The position numbers and the translations under genes were made by a program. Of a stretch of 64,000 nt of DNA, positions 20,701 to 30,849 are shown piece by piece. This DNA is from Ariolimax columbianus (taxonomy: Eukaryota; Mollusca; Gastropoda; Stylommatophora; Arionidae): positions 73,051,948 through 73,115,947 of the forward strand of contig JAVGWX010000007.1 of NCBI GenBank assembly GCA_036924085.1, in the 5' to 3' direction. Each line of letters starts with the position of its first letter. The stretch's first letter is position 1. A model generated the notes under the pieces. That model saw only the letters and a list, made by a program, of their open reading frames with translations, was not told the DNA's origin and did no database searches.

Positions 20701-22409
20701 GTCTCACAATGTTTGGGAAAACCAGATACCCCAATTAAAATAAAGTCCATGGTTTACAATGGATGTGTCATCAGCACATTCCTGTATGTTAGTGAAACTT
20801 GGGTCGCCTATATCAAATAAGTGCAAAGGCTTAACATATTCTATCTACGACGACTGCGATCCATTCTTGGAATTTCATGGAGAGACAGAGTGACAATGCA
20901 GAGGTTAATTTTTGAACCAGTCTCAAAACATGTACACTCTCCTTAGGCAGCATCAAATATTACAATGATTTAGTCATGTTCTTCGCATGGAAGATGGCCA
21001 CATCCCCAAAGATATTCTGTAAACACAGTTGTTGGGTGGCAAAAGAAAGTTGGCTAATCATAGCTGAATTTAAAAGATGTATGTGAGTGTGAGCAGATGA
21101 AGTTGCAGACTTGATCCAATTGGAGATGTACTCTGAAGAGTCACTGTGTGAAAAGAAGCTCTTGCAGAGAAGTGAAATGACAATACAATAAGGAAAAGGA
21201 TAAACCAACAACTCAGTAGAGAGTTACCATTTGGCTTGGCTTCGTTCGTTCTTAATCTCCCGCTACCAAACCCTGAAAGGGCTTAAGTAGCAGAATGTAG
21301 TCCAGAGAACGGTATGCGTTGTGTCGTAGTTTACAGCTTGACTGCGATATTTGCACCTTTCGGTCCAACACATCCGGCTTCAGCAAGCATTTTCTTGAGT
21401 ACCAGGTTGGCATTCCCTGTTCGATCCCTTCTCCTTAGCCGTTCTGCCCTGCTGTAGTCTGTTATCCAGGATCACCGCATGGAGGTGTAGAAGGGTCTTG
21501 GCAGCTATGGGTCGCTGACCACTGCAGCTCATGCGCTGCCGAGTTACCATGACAAGGTTACATCATCCTATTGTCAGTTATTACTCAAAGGAGTTACTAC
21601 TACCACCACCAAAGATACAACATATACAGTGATATAAGTTGTCCTTATTCTTGCAAAAATATCTGTTCTCACAGTTGTAATTCCTTTCTAATACACTCAA
21701 ATATGCCTTGATTTTAATATTACTTTTGCGGAGTGATCTTCACTGTGTATGTTTTTAAACATATTTTAAAAATGTCTTTTCTTTTTTGTTAAAGGGTGTT
21801 TTACTAAAGACAACGGGGCGGAAGACTAATGTCTGGTCAGGCAAAATAAACTGATCCGACATGTTAGTCAGAGTCAGACAAAACATACCGGCCAAGACCC
21901 TCACTTCTGCTTCCTAGTAGCCCTCCTTGGAAACAGCTGTTTTCATGGCAGGCTGACTAACGAGGTGAGGGATTGACATGATCCCTGTAGTCGTGAGTGA
22001 CACGCAAATGAAATCAAGCATAGCGCAACCGCCTGGAGAACCCCGGTCCACCTTCATTAGCACGCTCGGATTTTGAGGAAAGCTACCACAACCCACCACT
22101 TAACATCCTACATCCTAGTAGTAACCTGCTCATTGTGGGCATTCACAAACAACAACAGCAACTAAAGACAGTTGTACTAACAATTCAGTTGTGATGCCTT
22201 TTCTTTTAGCTAAGCATTCATTTGCACTTATTATTTATTTAAATCACAAGTGGTAAACAGCTCTTCTTCTAAGACACGATGTTACAGCAGTATTTGTCAT
22301 TTATTTATTATTTATAGGTTCAACTGCAACGAGTTCTTGGAGTAACAGTTTCGTCTAATGCTGGTATTTCTTGTGACTCAAACTTCGGGACTATTGCATA
22401 CCCAGCTGG
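17708..22409 (+). CDS. MAPKBP1: MAPKBP1/WDR62-like WD40 scaffold protein, N-terminal exons 1-2 only
   Basis: Two exons, 17708-17791 and 22318-22409, join in phase 0 to encode 58 residues plus two bases. Exon 1 gives a basic head with ILRSPTVKRKSK. Exon 2 gives VQLQRVLGVTVSSNAGISCD, then FGTIAYPAG. The order (basic RSP head, LxxVLGxTxxxxxGxxCD, VAYPAG) is the signature start of MAPKBP1 and WDR62, which are centrosome- and JNK-associated WD40 scaffolds. The acceptor TTTATAG and donors GGTGAGT and GGTAAGT are good. The gene points away from EAPP, with start codons 3.2 kb apart. The WD40 repeats should follow, but no matching exon was found in the remaining 41 kb. The symbol covers the invertebrate ancestor of both vertebrate paralogues. 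Exon 2 is very convincing; the pairing with exon 1 rests on phase and the basic motif. Confidence 0.85.
17840..18780. other. AT-rich low-complexity tract, no gene seen
   Basis: About 940 bp dominated by short TA, TAGTA and ATTATTA motifs, with small palindromes such as TAGTACTA near 18490 and 18730. It lies directly after MAPKBP1-like exon 1 in its first intron. No protein-coding or RNA gene is visible. Confidence 0.7.
18803..19146 (-). mobile_element. SINE-B, full length with 10-bp target duplication
   Basis: The element is bounded by the perfect duplication CAATAGTAAC at 18793-18802 and 19147-19156. Reading on the minus strand it runs from a GAGCTGCAGTGGTCAGCGAC head to GAACGAACGAAGCCAAGCCA. 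This fixes both ends and the 344-bp length of the family. It is in intron 1 of the MAPKBP1-like gene. Confidence 0.92.
20067..20370 (-). mobile_element. SINE-D with internal deletion
   Basis: It has TTGTTGTTTGCGAATGCCCA at one end and CTGACCAGACGTTAGTCTTC at the other. The GCTGCCATGAAAACAGCCC and GGGAGGGCTACTAGGAAGCC blocks are missing. Located in intron 1 of the MAPKBP1-like gene. Confidence 0.8.
20740..21220 (+). mobile_element. LINE C-terminal remnant
   Basis: GCVISTFLYVSETWVAYIK, stop, VQRLNIFYLRRLRSILGISW RDRVTM, then a frameshifted FSHVLRMEDGHIPKDIL. It is the same lineage as 57470-57800. A SINE-B is inserted at its 3' end. Confidence 0.8.
21231..21540 (-). mobile_element. SINE-B, full length with 10-bp target duplication
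   Basis: The perfect duplication GAGTTACCAT lies at 21221-21230 and 21541-21550. At 310 bp it lacks part of the GCTAGCGTCAGGGCC block present in longer copies. It is inserted at the 3' end of a decayed LINE. Confidence 0.92.
21813..22160 (+). mobile_element. SINE-D, full length with 10-bp target duplication
   Basis: Perfect ACTAAAGACA at 21803-21812 and 22161-22170. The element starts just before GGGGCGGAAGACTAATG and ends with AAC-type repeats (AAACAACAACAGCA), showing that the AAC tail is its 3' end. It lies 150 bp upstream of MAPKBP1-like exon 2. Confidence 0.92.
22318..22409 (+). CDS. MAPKBP1: MAPKBP1/WDR62-like exon 2
   Basis: The exon is 92 nt between TATTTATAG and GTAAGT. It encodes the block that leads into the first WD40 blade in MAPKBP1 and WDR62, ending in AYPAG. 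It ends in phase 2, so the next exon should begin by completing Gly and then encode the family's hydrophobic CVVVL-type strand. Confidence 0.9.
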
Positions 22410-23499
22410 GTAAGTCATCCATACAGACTTGTACTATAAGAAGTACTGTTATGTGGTTATTTTTTCTATGCTCTTCAATTTTTACTTTGCTTTTCGTTCC
22501 TATGGCATACTCTTGGCAAACCGGTTGCAATACATATCTCGCCACAATGGGAATGTGTGTACGATTTGATCATGTCTTGTTCTAGTTTACCTAGCTGTGA
22601 AAATATAATATACTTGTTACTGATCTGAACTAGGGAAAGCAAAGCATTGAAACCCAACAGTCGTGAAGACGGAGCTCAAAAAAGTCTTTAGCACTTGATC
22701 TCCCATATCTACTAAGTCAGAAGGTGACATATATGTTAAGGAGCCAGGTAAAAAATGTAGAAGCCAGGCATAGTTTTTGATGAAAAGTTCCTCGTAGGTA
22801 TGTGGTACATGGAACATGCCGGAGGATATGGGTGATTTGTTCTTTAACATCTGAAATCTAAAGGTGCAAACTGAAGCTTATTTTCAAAGAAATATTTTCC
22901 TATTTCTGCTTGTTCTTATTTGTGCTATGCCGTAGCTGGTGCCTAACGTGATGTTGGCAGTCTGACCAAACGTTGGAGAAAGGAGAGGAAATTGGTAGGC
23001 AAAATATTATATTTTATATCTCTGAAAACTGATGGGGGAAATTTGCTTGTTCTTTAGTTACCCTTCACCTAATTGTCTGCATTTATTTCCTACACAGGAC
23101 GTATATGATATGTATACATCTTCATCATTGCTCAGATTCATTAAGGTACTTGGGTGCAAACACAGTCCTTCTTATTTCCTCTTCACATTTATTGCCAATT
23201 GTTTTTTTTTCCTCACTTCATTATTATTAATTTATTCTGTAGTTTGTACAACTGTATTTTATTTTATGTGAACTTTATTTGTTCACAATTTATGTTTTGT
23301 CTGTGTTGTTGTTTTGTTTATGGTGGTTGACTTAGTCACTCCTAACACGGTGTGTGGAGGTAATCTTCACACTGCAAATGACTGAAATCAGACAGTGTCT
23401 GACCTATGCTTCTTCAAATTTGGCAATGGAACATGAATGAATGAAAAAGAAGAACGGTTCATGACAAATTTAGTTACATATTTTCTATTTTGTATACTT
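22410..23499. other. start of MAPKBP1-like intron 2, no exon confirmed
   Basis: Mostly unique AT-rich sequence. A 48-nt segment at 23098-23145 lies between CAG and GTACTT, but its translation does not fit the family. Confidence 0.5.
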
Positions 23500-23690
23500 C
23501 TTCTTCGTTCGTTCTCACTCCCACTACCAAACCCTGAAAGGGCTTAAGTAGCACAATGTAGTCCAGAGAACGGAATGCGTTGTGTCGTAGTTTACAGCTT
23601 GGCTGCGATATTTGCACCTTTCGGTCCAACACATCCGACTTCAGCAATAATTTTTTGAGTACTGGGTTAGCATTCCCTCTTCGATCTTGA
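23500..23690 (-). mobile_element. SINE-B, 3' part
   Basis: It matches the family from the CTTCGTTCGTTCTCA end to the CATTCCCTCTTCGATC block, then breaks directly into a LINE remnant. The 5' half is missing. Confidence 0.75.
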
Positions 23691-24240
23691 TCCCCCTTTG
23701 GATTTTAATCCAGTGCATGTCTAGTTTTACTGTCCGGCTTCTTTCTGAGAATGTGTCCCATCGATGCCCAGTTTCCTGCTGTACTGGTTGTTGCTGTGTT
23801 CTTTTTACACAGATCTGTGTTTGTCATTATCTCTGGCTATTTGACGTGAAGTATATGATGAAGACATTTGTAAATAAAGGTCTGCAGTCTGCATGTGGTA
23901 CCTGTATTCATATTCCATGTTTCAGGACCAACTTTACATTTGTGTTAAACATCCTAATCGTATTATCCATGGAGAATTCTGCAGAGCTCCATATTGGGCG
24001 AAGAGAGTTGAAAGCAAATTCAAGCGTTGTTAATCCTGGCATTAGCATCTTGATTTGTTCCTCTATCTTTACCAGTGTTACTTGAAAGATAGATAAAATT
24101 ATGCACTTCTTCAATTTTATAGCCATTAATCTTTATGGGATCTCTTTAGTGTTATTTACTTTGTTTTGTTCACATTAATCTACAATCCCACTTTTGCTGA
24201 TTCATATGTTAGTCTACCTATTTTTCCTTGAATGTCATTC
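23690..24240 (-). mobile_element. decayed LINE, RT C-terminal half
   Basis: The minus strand reads INVNKTK, LTTLEFAFNSLRPIWSSAEF, RMFNTNVKLVLKHG and QQPVQQETGHRWDT. This is the thumb and connection region seen also at 28690. The 132-codon plus-strand ORF here is its antisense shadow. Confidence 0.78.
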
Positions 24241-24270
24241 CGTTTGTGTAACAGCATACAGCATATGCGA

Positions 24271-24620
24271 AGGGGAGAAAGACTAATGTCTGGTCAAGCA
24301 AAACATACTGATTGCACATGTTAGTCAGGGATAGATAAAATATACTGGCCAAGACTCCCACCTCGGCTTCCCCGTAGTCCTCTCTGGAATCGGGCTGTTT
24401 TCATGACAGCCTGGCTAACTAGGTGAGGGATCGGCGACATCCCCATAGTAGTGAGCAACATACTTTTGAGGCCAAGTATAGAACAACCACCTGGGGAACA
24501 ACGGTAGCCTTCATCAGTGCGCTTGGAATGTGAGGAAAGCTACTGCAACCTGCCACCTAACGTCCTTTTCAGGGTACACAAAATAGTAAACATACTCATT
24601 GTTGGCATTAAACAACAACA
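24271..24620 (+). mobile_element. SINE-D, full length
   Basis: It runs from AGGGGAGAAAGACTAATGTC to GGCATTAAACAACAACAA with all blocks, including CCTAACGTCCTTTTCAGGG. No clean target duplication was seen. Confidence 0.82.
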
Positions 24621-25027
24621 ATATCCTCTGTGAAATCCAGATCTTTCAGCTGCTTAACAAATGTCTACTGTATTCCTGTTTTTCTTTATATATAAATGTC
24701 ATTCTTCAAATTTATTTGATTTTATTTCAAATTATTATAGCTGTTAAATCATCATTAGATGTGATTTATGTCTATAGGCCTTTTGGGATATGAGCATGAT
24801 CATTGTACATATTAATTGTAGATACATGCAATTCACTTTTTAGCTCAGCTGCACTAGTCATTGATTAAAAAAGAGGAGAGGCAGGAACTTAACCTGTACT
24901 GGTCATTGGTGCATCTGTGAAGATGGAAATTAAATCATTTTTTATTCTGTTCCTTTCCGTTTCTTCATTTAATTGTTGTTAAGAATTATATTTATTGAAA
25001 ACAATAATGACCACATCGAATGTAAGA

Positions 25028-25180
25028 CGGGGTGGCCAGTTTCCTTCCCTAGCTGTCAGCCAAGTACCCATTTACAGTTGGGTTGATTGGAGCTTTCCGT
25101 AGCTAGTTGAATCCGTACCTTTTGCCATGAAAAGCGAGTGCTCTTTCACAGTCCTAATCAGCCACTCACTGTTCTCTTCT
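25028..25180 (-). mobile_element. SINE-W fragment
   Basis: Antisense core: TTCCTTCCCTAGCTGTCAGC then ACCCATTTACAGTTGGGTTG. Confidence 0.6.
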
Positions 25181-25635
25181 ATCAGACTCCCAGAACAAAC
25201 AAGTTTGCTCACACTAAGTATGGGCATGTGAGAGATACGAACGTATTATTTTCATTTCTTATTGTTGTTGCTGTTCGAGCATAGTATGACACCTTTTCGA
25301 CCCTTTCAGCAAATGTTGCTTGCCACCTATTTTTTTTCTGCTGTCTTTTACATTACTCATTCAGCACCAGTTATGTATTCACTTCCTTCTCCTACCATTT
25401 TCCTCCGTGCTCCATATTGTTTTCCCATTCTTCTCGTTGTGTTCCAGTCAAGGGCGTGTCTGGTTATATGTGTATGTTGTTTACTGACTTACTGTATGTT
25501 ATCGCCAGCTGTATTAACAATTGCTTGCTTTATCAGCACAATCCATATTTCTTATAGCTTACTGTCATCTTAAACAACAAATGCGACTGATACATCTGTT
25601 GGTGATGGGCTGAAGTTTGGTCGCAATATTCTTTG

Positions 25636-25880
25636 TTTTCTATGTTTGTCCTGAAAAAGATGCTTTTGTTACATTGTGTCACAGCTTACAGCGAGGCTGC
25701 AATGTCTGCGCCTTTGGATCTAGCACACTTGATTTCAGCATCGAATTTTTGGGACCGGGTTTAACTTCCCTCTGCGATCCCTATTCTGTTAGTCGGGCAA
25801 CACTAGTGCAGCCTGTTTCTCCAGGGCTGCAACTTGTAGACTGTATAGCTGTGGTTGGCTTACCTGATGCAATTGCTCAC
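25636..25880 (-). mobile_element. SINE-C
   Basis: Minus-strand member: the plus text reads TTTGTCCTGAAAAAGATG, CAGCGAGGCTGC, then GACCGGGTTTAACTTCCC. These blocks match those of SINE-C at 29609, 33066 and 61617. Confidence 0.65.
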
Positions 25881-26439
25881 GGGAGGCCTGCATACTGATT
25901 TGCCCCCAATCGTCTTGACTTATATCTTGCCACTGATCCAATGTAGCTTGAGGCCAGAGAGTGAGGTTGATACCAGCGCAGTTTCTTCCTCACTACAATC
26001 CAAATACAACGCTAGTTTCATCTAGACAACCGTCTGCTGGTGTCGCCATCATTGCTTGCGATGGGCAACTAACTAATCTGATGCAAGCAGAGCATTTTGA
26101 GTCACTGGCTGCATTCAGTTCACTCACCATAAAAGGGTGAATTGAGTTGTGCATAAACAGAACTTTGATGCTTCATTAAAAAATGTATACAGTTGCTTGG
26201 TGCTGGTTTCTAATTGACAATAGAATGGCAGTGTCCAAAATATTCTTAGCAGAAGCCAGTCTAATAATTTCGATTAAATGATTAATTCAGTCATATCAAT
26301 CCTCCAATTGGATCCCAATAATGGAAATTAAAAACCACAATGATAATTAGATCATTAAAAAATGTCATCTTTTTATTGTGGGACAACTAGCTCACTAGAG
26401 ATGTGGTTGTTGTGTTGAAACTAAGAATTCCACATCAGA

Positions 26440-26573
26440 CAAGGTGCAAATATGGAAGCCAAGCTGTAAACTAGCAACACAACGCATTCTGTTCTCCGGA
26501 CTACATCCTGTTACTTGCAAAACCCTGTTCACGCTTGGTAGCGGGAGATTGAGAACGAACGCAGAAGAAGAAT
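26440..26573 (+). mobile_element. SINE-B, 3' part
   Basis: It holds the GGTGCAAATATGG to GGGAGATTGAGAACGAACGC portion with the GAA-repeat tail, followed at once by a 55-bp tandem array. Confidence 0.75.
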
Positions 26574-26812
26574 TCTAAGGATAGAATAACAAATATCGGC
26601 TGTTACATTGGTTTACTCATAACGTTTATTCTAAGGATTGATTGTTTCAATCTGTAGTTACATTGGTTTACCCAGAACGTTTATTCTAAGGATTGATAGT
26701 TTCAATCTGTAGTTACATTGGTTTACCCAGAACGTTTATTCTAAGGATTGATTGTTTCAATCTGTTGTTACATTGGTTTACCCAGAACGTTTATTCTAAT
26801 GATTGATTATAC
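26571..26812. repeat. 55-bp tandem array, about 4.4 copies
   Basis: AACGTTTATTCTAA at 26621, 26676, 26731 and 26786 gives an exact 55-bp period. It begins at the end of a SINE-B tail and ends at a SINE-D. Confidence 0.95.
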
Positions 26813-26821
26813 CGTATTTGC

Positions 26822-27165
26822 CGTTGTTTAATGTCCACAATGAGTAAGTTGACCCTTTTGTGCGCCCTGAAAAGAAAGGACGTTAAGTGACGGTTTGTAG
26901 TAGCTTTCCTTACATCCCGAGTATGCAGATGAAGGTGGACCGCGGTCATCCAGGCGGTTGTGCTATGCTTGGCTTCATCTGCGCGGCTCTCACTACTACG
27001 GGGATCACATGGATCCACATCTCGTACGCCAGACTGCCTTGAAAACTGCCTGTTTCCAGGGAACGCTACATGGAAGAGACATGGTGGTCTTGGTCGGTGT
27101 ATTGTGCCTGATCCTGGCGCGATGTCCTGATCAGTGCCTGACTGGACTAGCGTCTCAGTTCCCCC
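26822..27165 (-). mobile_element. SINE-D, diverged subfamily
   Basis: The ends are GTTGTTTAATGTCCACAATG and GACTGGACTAGCGTCTCAG. It shares with the copy at 47620 a variant head (CTAGTCCAGTCAGGC type), so the two define a subfamily. Confidence 0.75.
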
Positions 27166-27229
27166 ATATTTCGTCGTTTCTAACAACCGCTAACCTATTT
27201 GACTGTTTATAAGTTTGTTTGTATTTGTG

Positions 27230-27366
27230 CAGTACTGTAGGTTACCATTACTAATGATTACTTTCCGTACGCAGAGAAACTATTGCACCGAGAAAAAAAC
27301 AACCCATGTCTGCCAAACACTACACGGTGGGATTCGAACCCTGTGCGTTGTGATTAAAAAACAATC
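27230..27366 (-). mobile_element. SINE-E
   Basis: The plus text AGTACTGTAGGTTACCATTA, ATTACTTTCCGTACGC, GTCTGCCAAACACTACACGG and GGGATTCGAACCC (an antisense B box) recurs at 46588-46732. Two copies define the family. Confidence 0.65.
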
Positions 27367-27390
27367 CTGCTGTTTCGTCTATTTACACAT

Positions 27391-27512
27391 TATTTATACA
27401 TTGTAGGTAAACGTACTCAGGATTCAATCTTAATTTATACATTGTAGGTAAACGTACTCAGGATTCAATCTTAATTTATACATTGTAGGTAAACGTACTC
27501 AGGATTCAATCT
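27391..27512. repeat. 41-bp tandem array, 3 copies
   Basis: TTGTAGGTAAACGTACTCAG starts at 27401, 27442 and 27483. The copies are identical over most of their length. Confidence 0.95.
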
Positions 27513-27804
27513 TCTTGTCGTTTTCCTCCTTTTCTTGGTCATGACAATTTACTTCCTTCCATTCTCCACATTCCAGCATGTCTTACATTTTTTGGTGGCC
27601 CTCACCTGCCACTTCAATTCCTTTCAGCCGTTAAATTACTTTTTTAAAAATTTGTTAAACATACATCGTTCACCTTCTGGTTGAGAATATATGCCCATGC
27701 AGCTGTTATTTGTGTCACATCTTAATTGGGTTCTATTCTCCTACACTCTACCACGTTTCTTGTGGTGTTTTAGTTTTTCCAAATTCAGTGGAAAATCCAG
27801 ATTT

Positions 27805-28112
27805 TTTTCTTCTTCGTCTTTCGTTCTCAAACTCCACATACCAAACCACGGGTTTTGCAAGCTGCTGGATGTAGTCCGGAGAAGAGAATACGTTGTGCCG
27901 TACTTTACAGCCTCGCTGCGCTATTTGCGTTTTCCTATCCGACACATCCGACTTCAGGATGGCATTTTTGGGCACCTGGTTAGCCTTCCCGCTTCGATCA
28001 CTTCTCCTTAGCCACTCTGTCCTGTTGCAGTCTGATATCCATGATCACCAAATGAAAATAGGGAAGGGTCTTGGCAGCTTTGCGTCGCTGACCACTACAG
28101 CTCATGCACATC
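27805..28112 (-). mobile_element. SINE-B, diverged
   Basis: A complete but diverged copy, from TTCTTCTTCG at one end to GACCACTACAGCTCATGC at the other. All family blocks are present. Confidence 0.75.
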
Positions 28113-28689
28113 TTAGGATCTTGATACCAAATCCAGACTTGGAACTCTAGTGTGTGGATATTGTCACATTAAAAACAAAATCGTAGCTTTTGTTGTATAT
28201 CTTCTTCCAGTCTCTTTTTCACTTCAGTAGGAGTATTGGGCTAACACCACAATTGGCTTTCTTTTCGGAAGTCTGCTCCAAAGGATTTTACTGTAGACAG
28301 TTCGGCTTATTCATGTCCCTTTAATCGTATTATGATCTCTCTGATACCCTCGTTTCAACTTCTCGAATGGTGTTCGAGAGGGAGGACTCTGTGTGTGACT
28401 AATGTAAGAATAGGACGACTGACACACTGAGAGCATATAGTAAAAGGCGCCTAACCCATTGAGAGTACGTACAAGACGATCTTGTCATTACAAACCCCTT
28501 TCACGCAGACAAATGCATACTACGTTTGGGGTAGCCGCCCTGACCCGTACACTAGCTGTATAACAATTAAAAAGGTCAAGGTAGTCCACGTCAGTAACTG
28601 CTGGTCGAGAATTGGCGTGTTAGAGATATCGTTGTAGTAAGTCACAGCTTGTATGTGACGTGGGGTCGAAAACAGAGCCGGATTTAGGT

Positions 28690-29150
28690 CCAAGCTAAAT
28701 AAGATGCACTACAAAGTCGGAATATTCAACGACAGTGTCAAGTTGGTGCTGCTGTATATAGCGGAAACATGGAGAACGACCAAGGCCAGACTCCAGTTCG
28801 TCGTTAACAGATGCCTACGAAGGTTAATTGGCATGACGTGACAGAGCATGGAGCATAAAGACCCATGGGAAAAGCGCCAACAACATCCACTGGAACAACA
28901 AATTAAGATATGATAAATGGGCTGGATGGGACATACGCTACGGAAAACACCCTCCAACATAGCCAGACATGATTTTACACGGAATTCTCAAGGGGATAGA
29001 GAGAACTTTCAAAAACAAAATGCGCGGAGAACAGAAGGAACTAAGATCCAATCATTACACCTGGAGTGAGGCAGAGAAAGCTGCCCAGGCCCGTGTTTTC
29101 TGACGGGATGTTGTCAATGACCTGTACAGGGAGAGGAGTGACGGAGTTTG
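28690..29150 (+). mobile_element. LINE C-terminal remnant
   Basis: KVGIFNDSVKLVLLYIAETW RTTKARLQ, FVVNRCLRRLIGMT, stop, GWMGHTLRKTPSNIARHDF, and at the end RDVVNDLYRERS. It matches the minus-strand LINE at 23690 in sequence type. Confidence 0.83.
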
Positions 29151-29256
29151 ATATTGGTAAATAAGGACTTAACAATCCACAGTAATTTCAACCATTTCAG
29201 ATGGTTGGTAATAGGTGGAGTGGAGTGAGGTGGCTTAGCTGATTTACTCCACAGAA

Positions 29257-29470
29257 CCGATATATTGGCTACCAATTTTTCTTACAATGCCGAAGAGCCG
29301 ATATATTGGCTACCAAACTTTCTTACAATGCCGAAGAGCCGATATATTGGCTATCAAACTTTCTTACAATGCCGAAGAGCCGATATATTGGCTACCAAAC
29401 TTTCTTACAATGCCGAAGAGCCGATATATTGGCTTCCCAACTTTCTTACAATGCCGAAGAGCCGATTTAA
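29257..29470. repeat. 41-bp satellite with near-palindromic core, 5.2 copies
   Basis: GCCGATATATTGGC recurs every 41 bp from 29256, with TACCAAACTTTCTTACAATG between. The core is a near-perfect palindrome. The same unit occurs in reverse at 48014-48080. Confidence 0.95.
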
Positions 29471-29608
29471 TGTTTTCAAGTTTTTCCATACGAATTATTC
29501 TCAGTGGTAATTTTTCATTACAAGAATCAAATGTGCTCATAGGTCACACATATTCCGCAGTGAAAGAGTTTGCAAATTGTGTATGTAGTGAATGTATAAT
29601 ATAGTTAG

Positions 29609-29912
29609 GGACCGGAGATGCAGCACAGTCAAAGCACTGACAGCAGTCACCGACTCATAGCTGGCTGGTTTCACCAGCGTTATCGGATCACAGCTGGCCT
29701 ATACCATATTCTGCCTCTAAGTTGTGGCCCTAGAAACGGACTGTAATGGTGTAGTAAGCTAAGAGAATAGCGATCGCAGAGAGAAGGCAAACCATCTACC
29801 AAGAAAAATGTGCTGAAACCGGATGTGCCGGGTCGAAATCCGCAGATATCGTAGCCTCGCTGTTAGCTGTGACACAACGTCCTTTTGAGGACGAACGCTG
29901 ACGAAGAAGCAG
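29609..29912 (+). mobile_element. SINE-C
   Basis: It has a head with ACTGACAGCAGTCACCGACT, then GGATGTGCCGGGTCGAAATC, GTAGCCTCGCTG and ACACAACGTCCTTTTGAGGAC before a short GAA tail. The block ACGTCCTTTTSAGG is shared with the D family. Confidence 0.72.
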
Positions 29913-30207
29913 GCATATATAATATCTAGTCTTGCTATTAAATAATTATAAAGGCATACCAGTACATTTTCAAGTTTTGTGAACCTTCCGGTGTGTGTGT
30001 ATGGGGGGGGGGGGGGTGTAAAGGTTTGGTTGCCTCTGTATTCTGCCGGCACAGGCACGCCCATTCGACCCCGTACCGTAGTCTTTTAGGCGATATCAGG
30101 ACGTATTAACTAGTGCTTGAATGCGTGTGTGAATCTGTATGTACGTATGATGGGGCGATCTCAGTGGTGAACCCCAACCAAAGTGCAATGGTAGGGTCTA
30201 ACCCTGA

Positions 30208-30375
30208 TGGCAGGTATTAGAGTTGAAAGAGGCCTTTAAAGCTTTATATATCTTAGGAGATCACCAAGTGTAATTCCAGCACTGGTTGAACAGTTTACTT
30301 CTTCGCTGTCTTTTCATCCCTAAACCAAAAGTCGTACACATATACAGCTGGATCGACTGGAGTTTGAACTTCATA
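30208..30375 (-). mobile_element. SINE-W fragment
   Basis: Antisense core: TCTTCGCTGTCTTTTCATCC then ACAGCTGGATCGACTGGAG. Diverged; a poly-C run follows. Confidence 0.45.
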
Positions 30376-30760
30376 TATCTGCCGTCGTTCCCCCCCCCCC
30401 CCCCTCCCCCGAATCAGAGGTAGGAGAAAACATCACTGTAAATAGACAATATGGCTTAGACATCGATGCTTTCCACTCGCGGACATACTGATTGAGTAAA
30501 TAATCTAATTGAAAATGGGTATCTGGTTGTGATAGCGTTAACAAAGACCAACCCGTGAGGATCAGTTGTGGACATCCCACCTCACAAAAAAGCCTAGACC
30601 TCGTACATTGAAGTCCAACCAGCATCACCGACTGTAGTATTTGTTTTCTTACTATTTTGCGTTATCGCTATATGATAAGAATAGGGCAACCGATACAGTT
30701 ATTCCTCCTTGTTGGAAGACATATAGTTACCCAGCGAAGTGGTTAGAAGCACAGCTCACA

Positions 30761-30849
30761 ACCCAAACATATATATATATATGTTCGGATCCATTAAGGT
30801 GGTGTCCCTATGGGAATTGGTTCGCGACACAGCCCAAAACCCAAACATA
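30761..30849. repeat. 78-bp direct repeat interrupted by mariner
   Basis: ACCCAAACATATA at 30761 and ACCCAAACATA at 30839 start two copies of a unit containing ATGTTCGGATCC. The second copy continues after the mariner at 32413 (CATATGTTCGGATCCTACAA), so the transposon split it. Confidence 0.7.

Noticed and set aside
23098..23145. Small exon between CAG and GTACTT (DVYDMYTSSSLLRFIK)
   Set aside because: It does not resemble the expected continuation of the MAPKBP1-like protein and such splice-site pairs are common by chance.
23296..23380. CVVVLF-like text after MAPKBP1-like exon 2
   Set aside because: It matches the expected next strand for only six residues, lacks an AG acceptor before it, and then diverges and stops.
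23687..24085. 132-codon plus-strand ORF
   Set aside because: It is antisense to a recognisable LINE reverse transcriptase on the minus strand.
28385..28520. Additional copy of repeat H
   Set aside because: Only scattered short matches (GAGAGCATA, GGCGCCTAAC) in a plausible order; too weak to call.
29265..29604. Repeat protein with PIYWLPNFLTMPKSR-type units
   Set aside because: Two overlapping frames of a 41-bp satellite give similar text. The period is not a multiple of three and there is no start or splice support.
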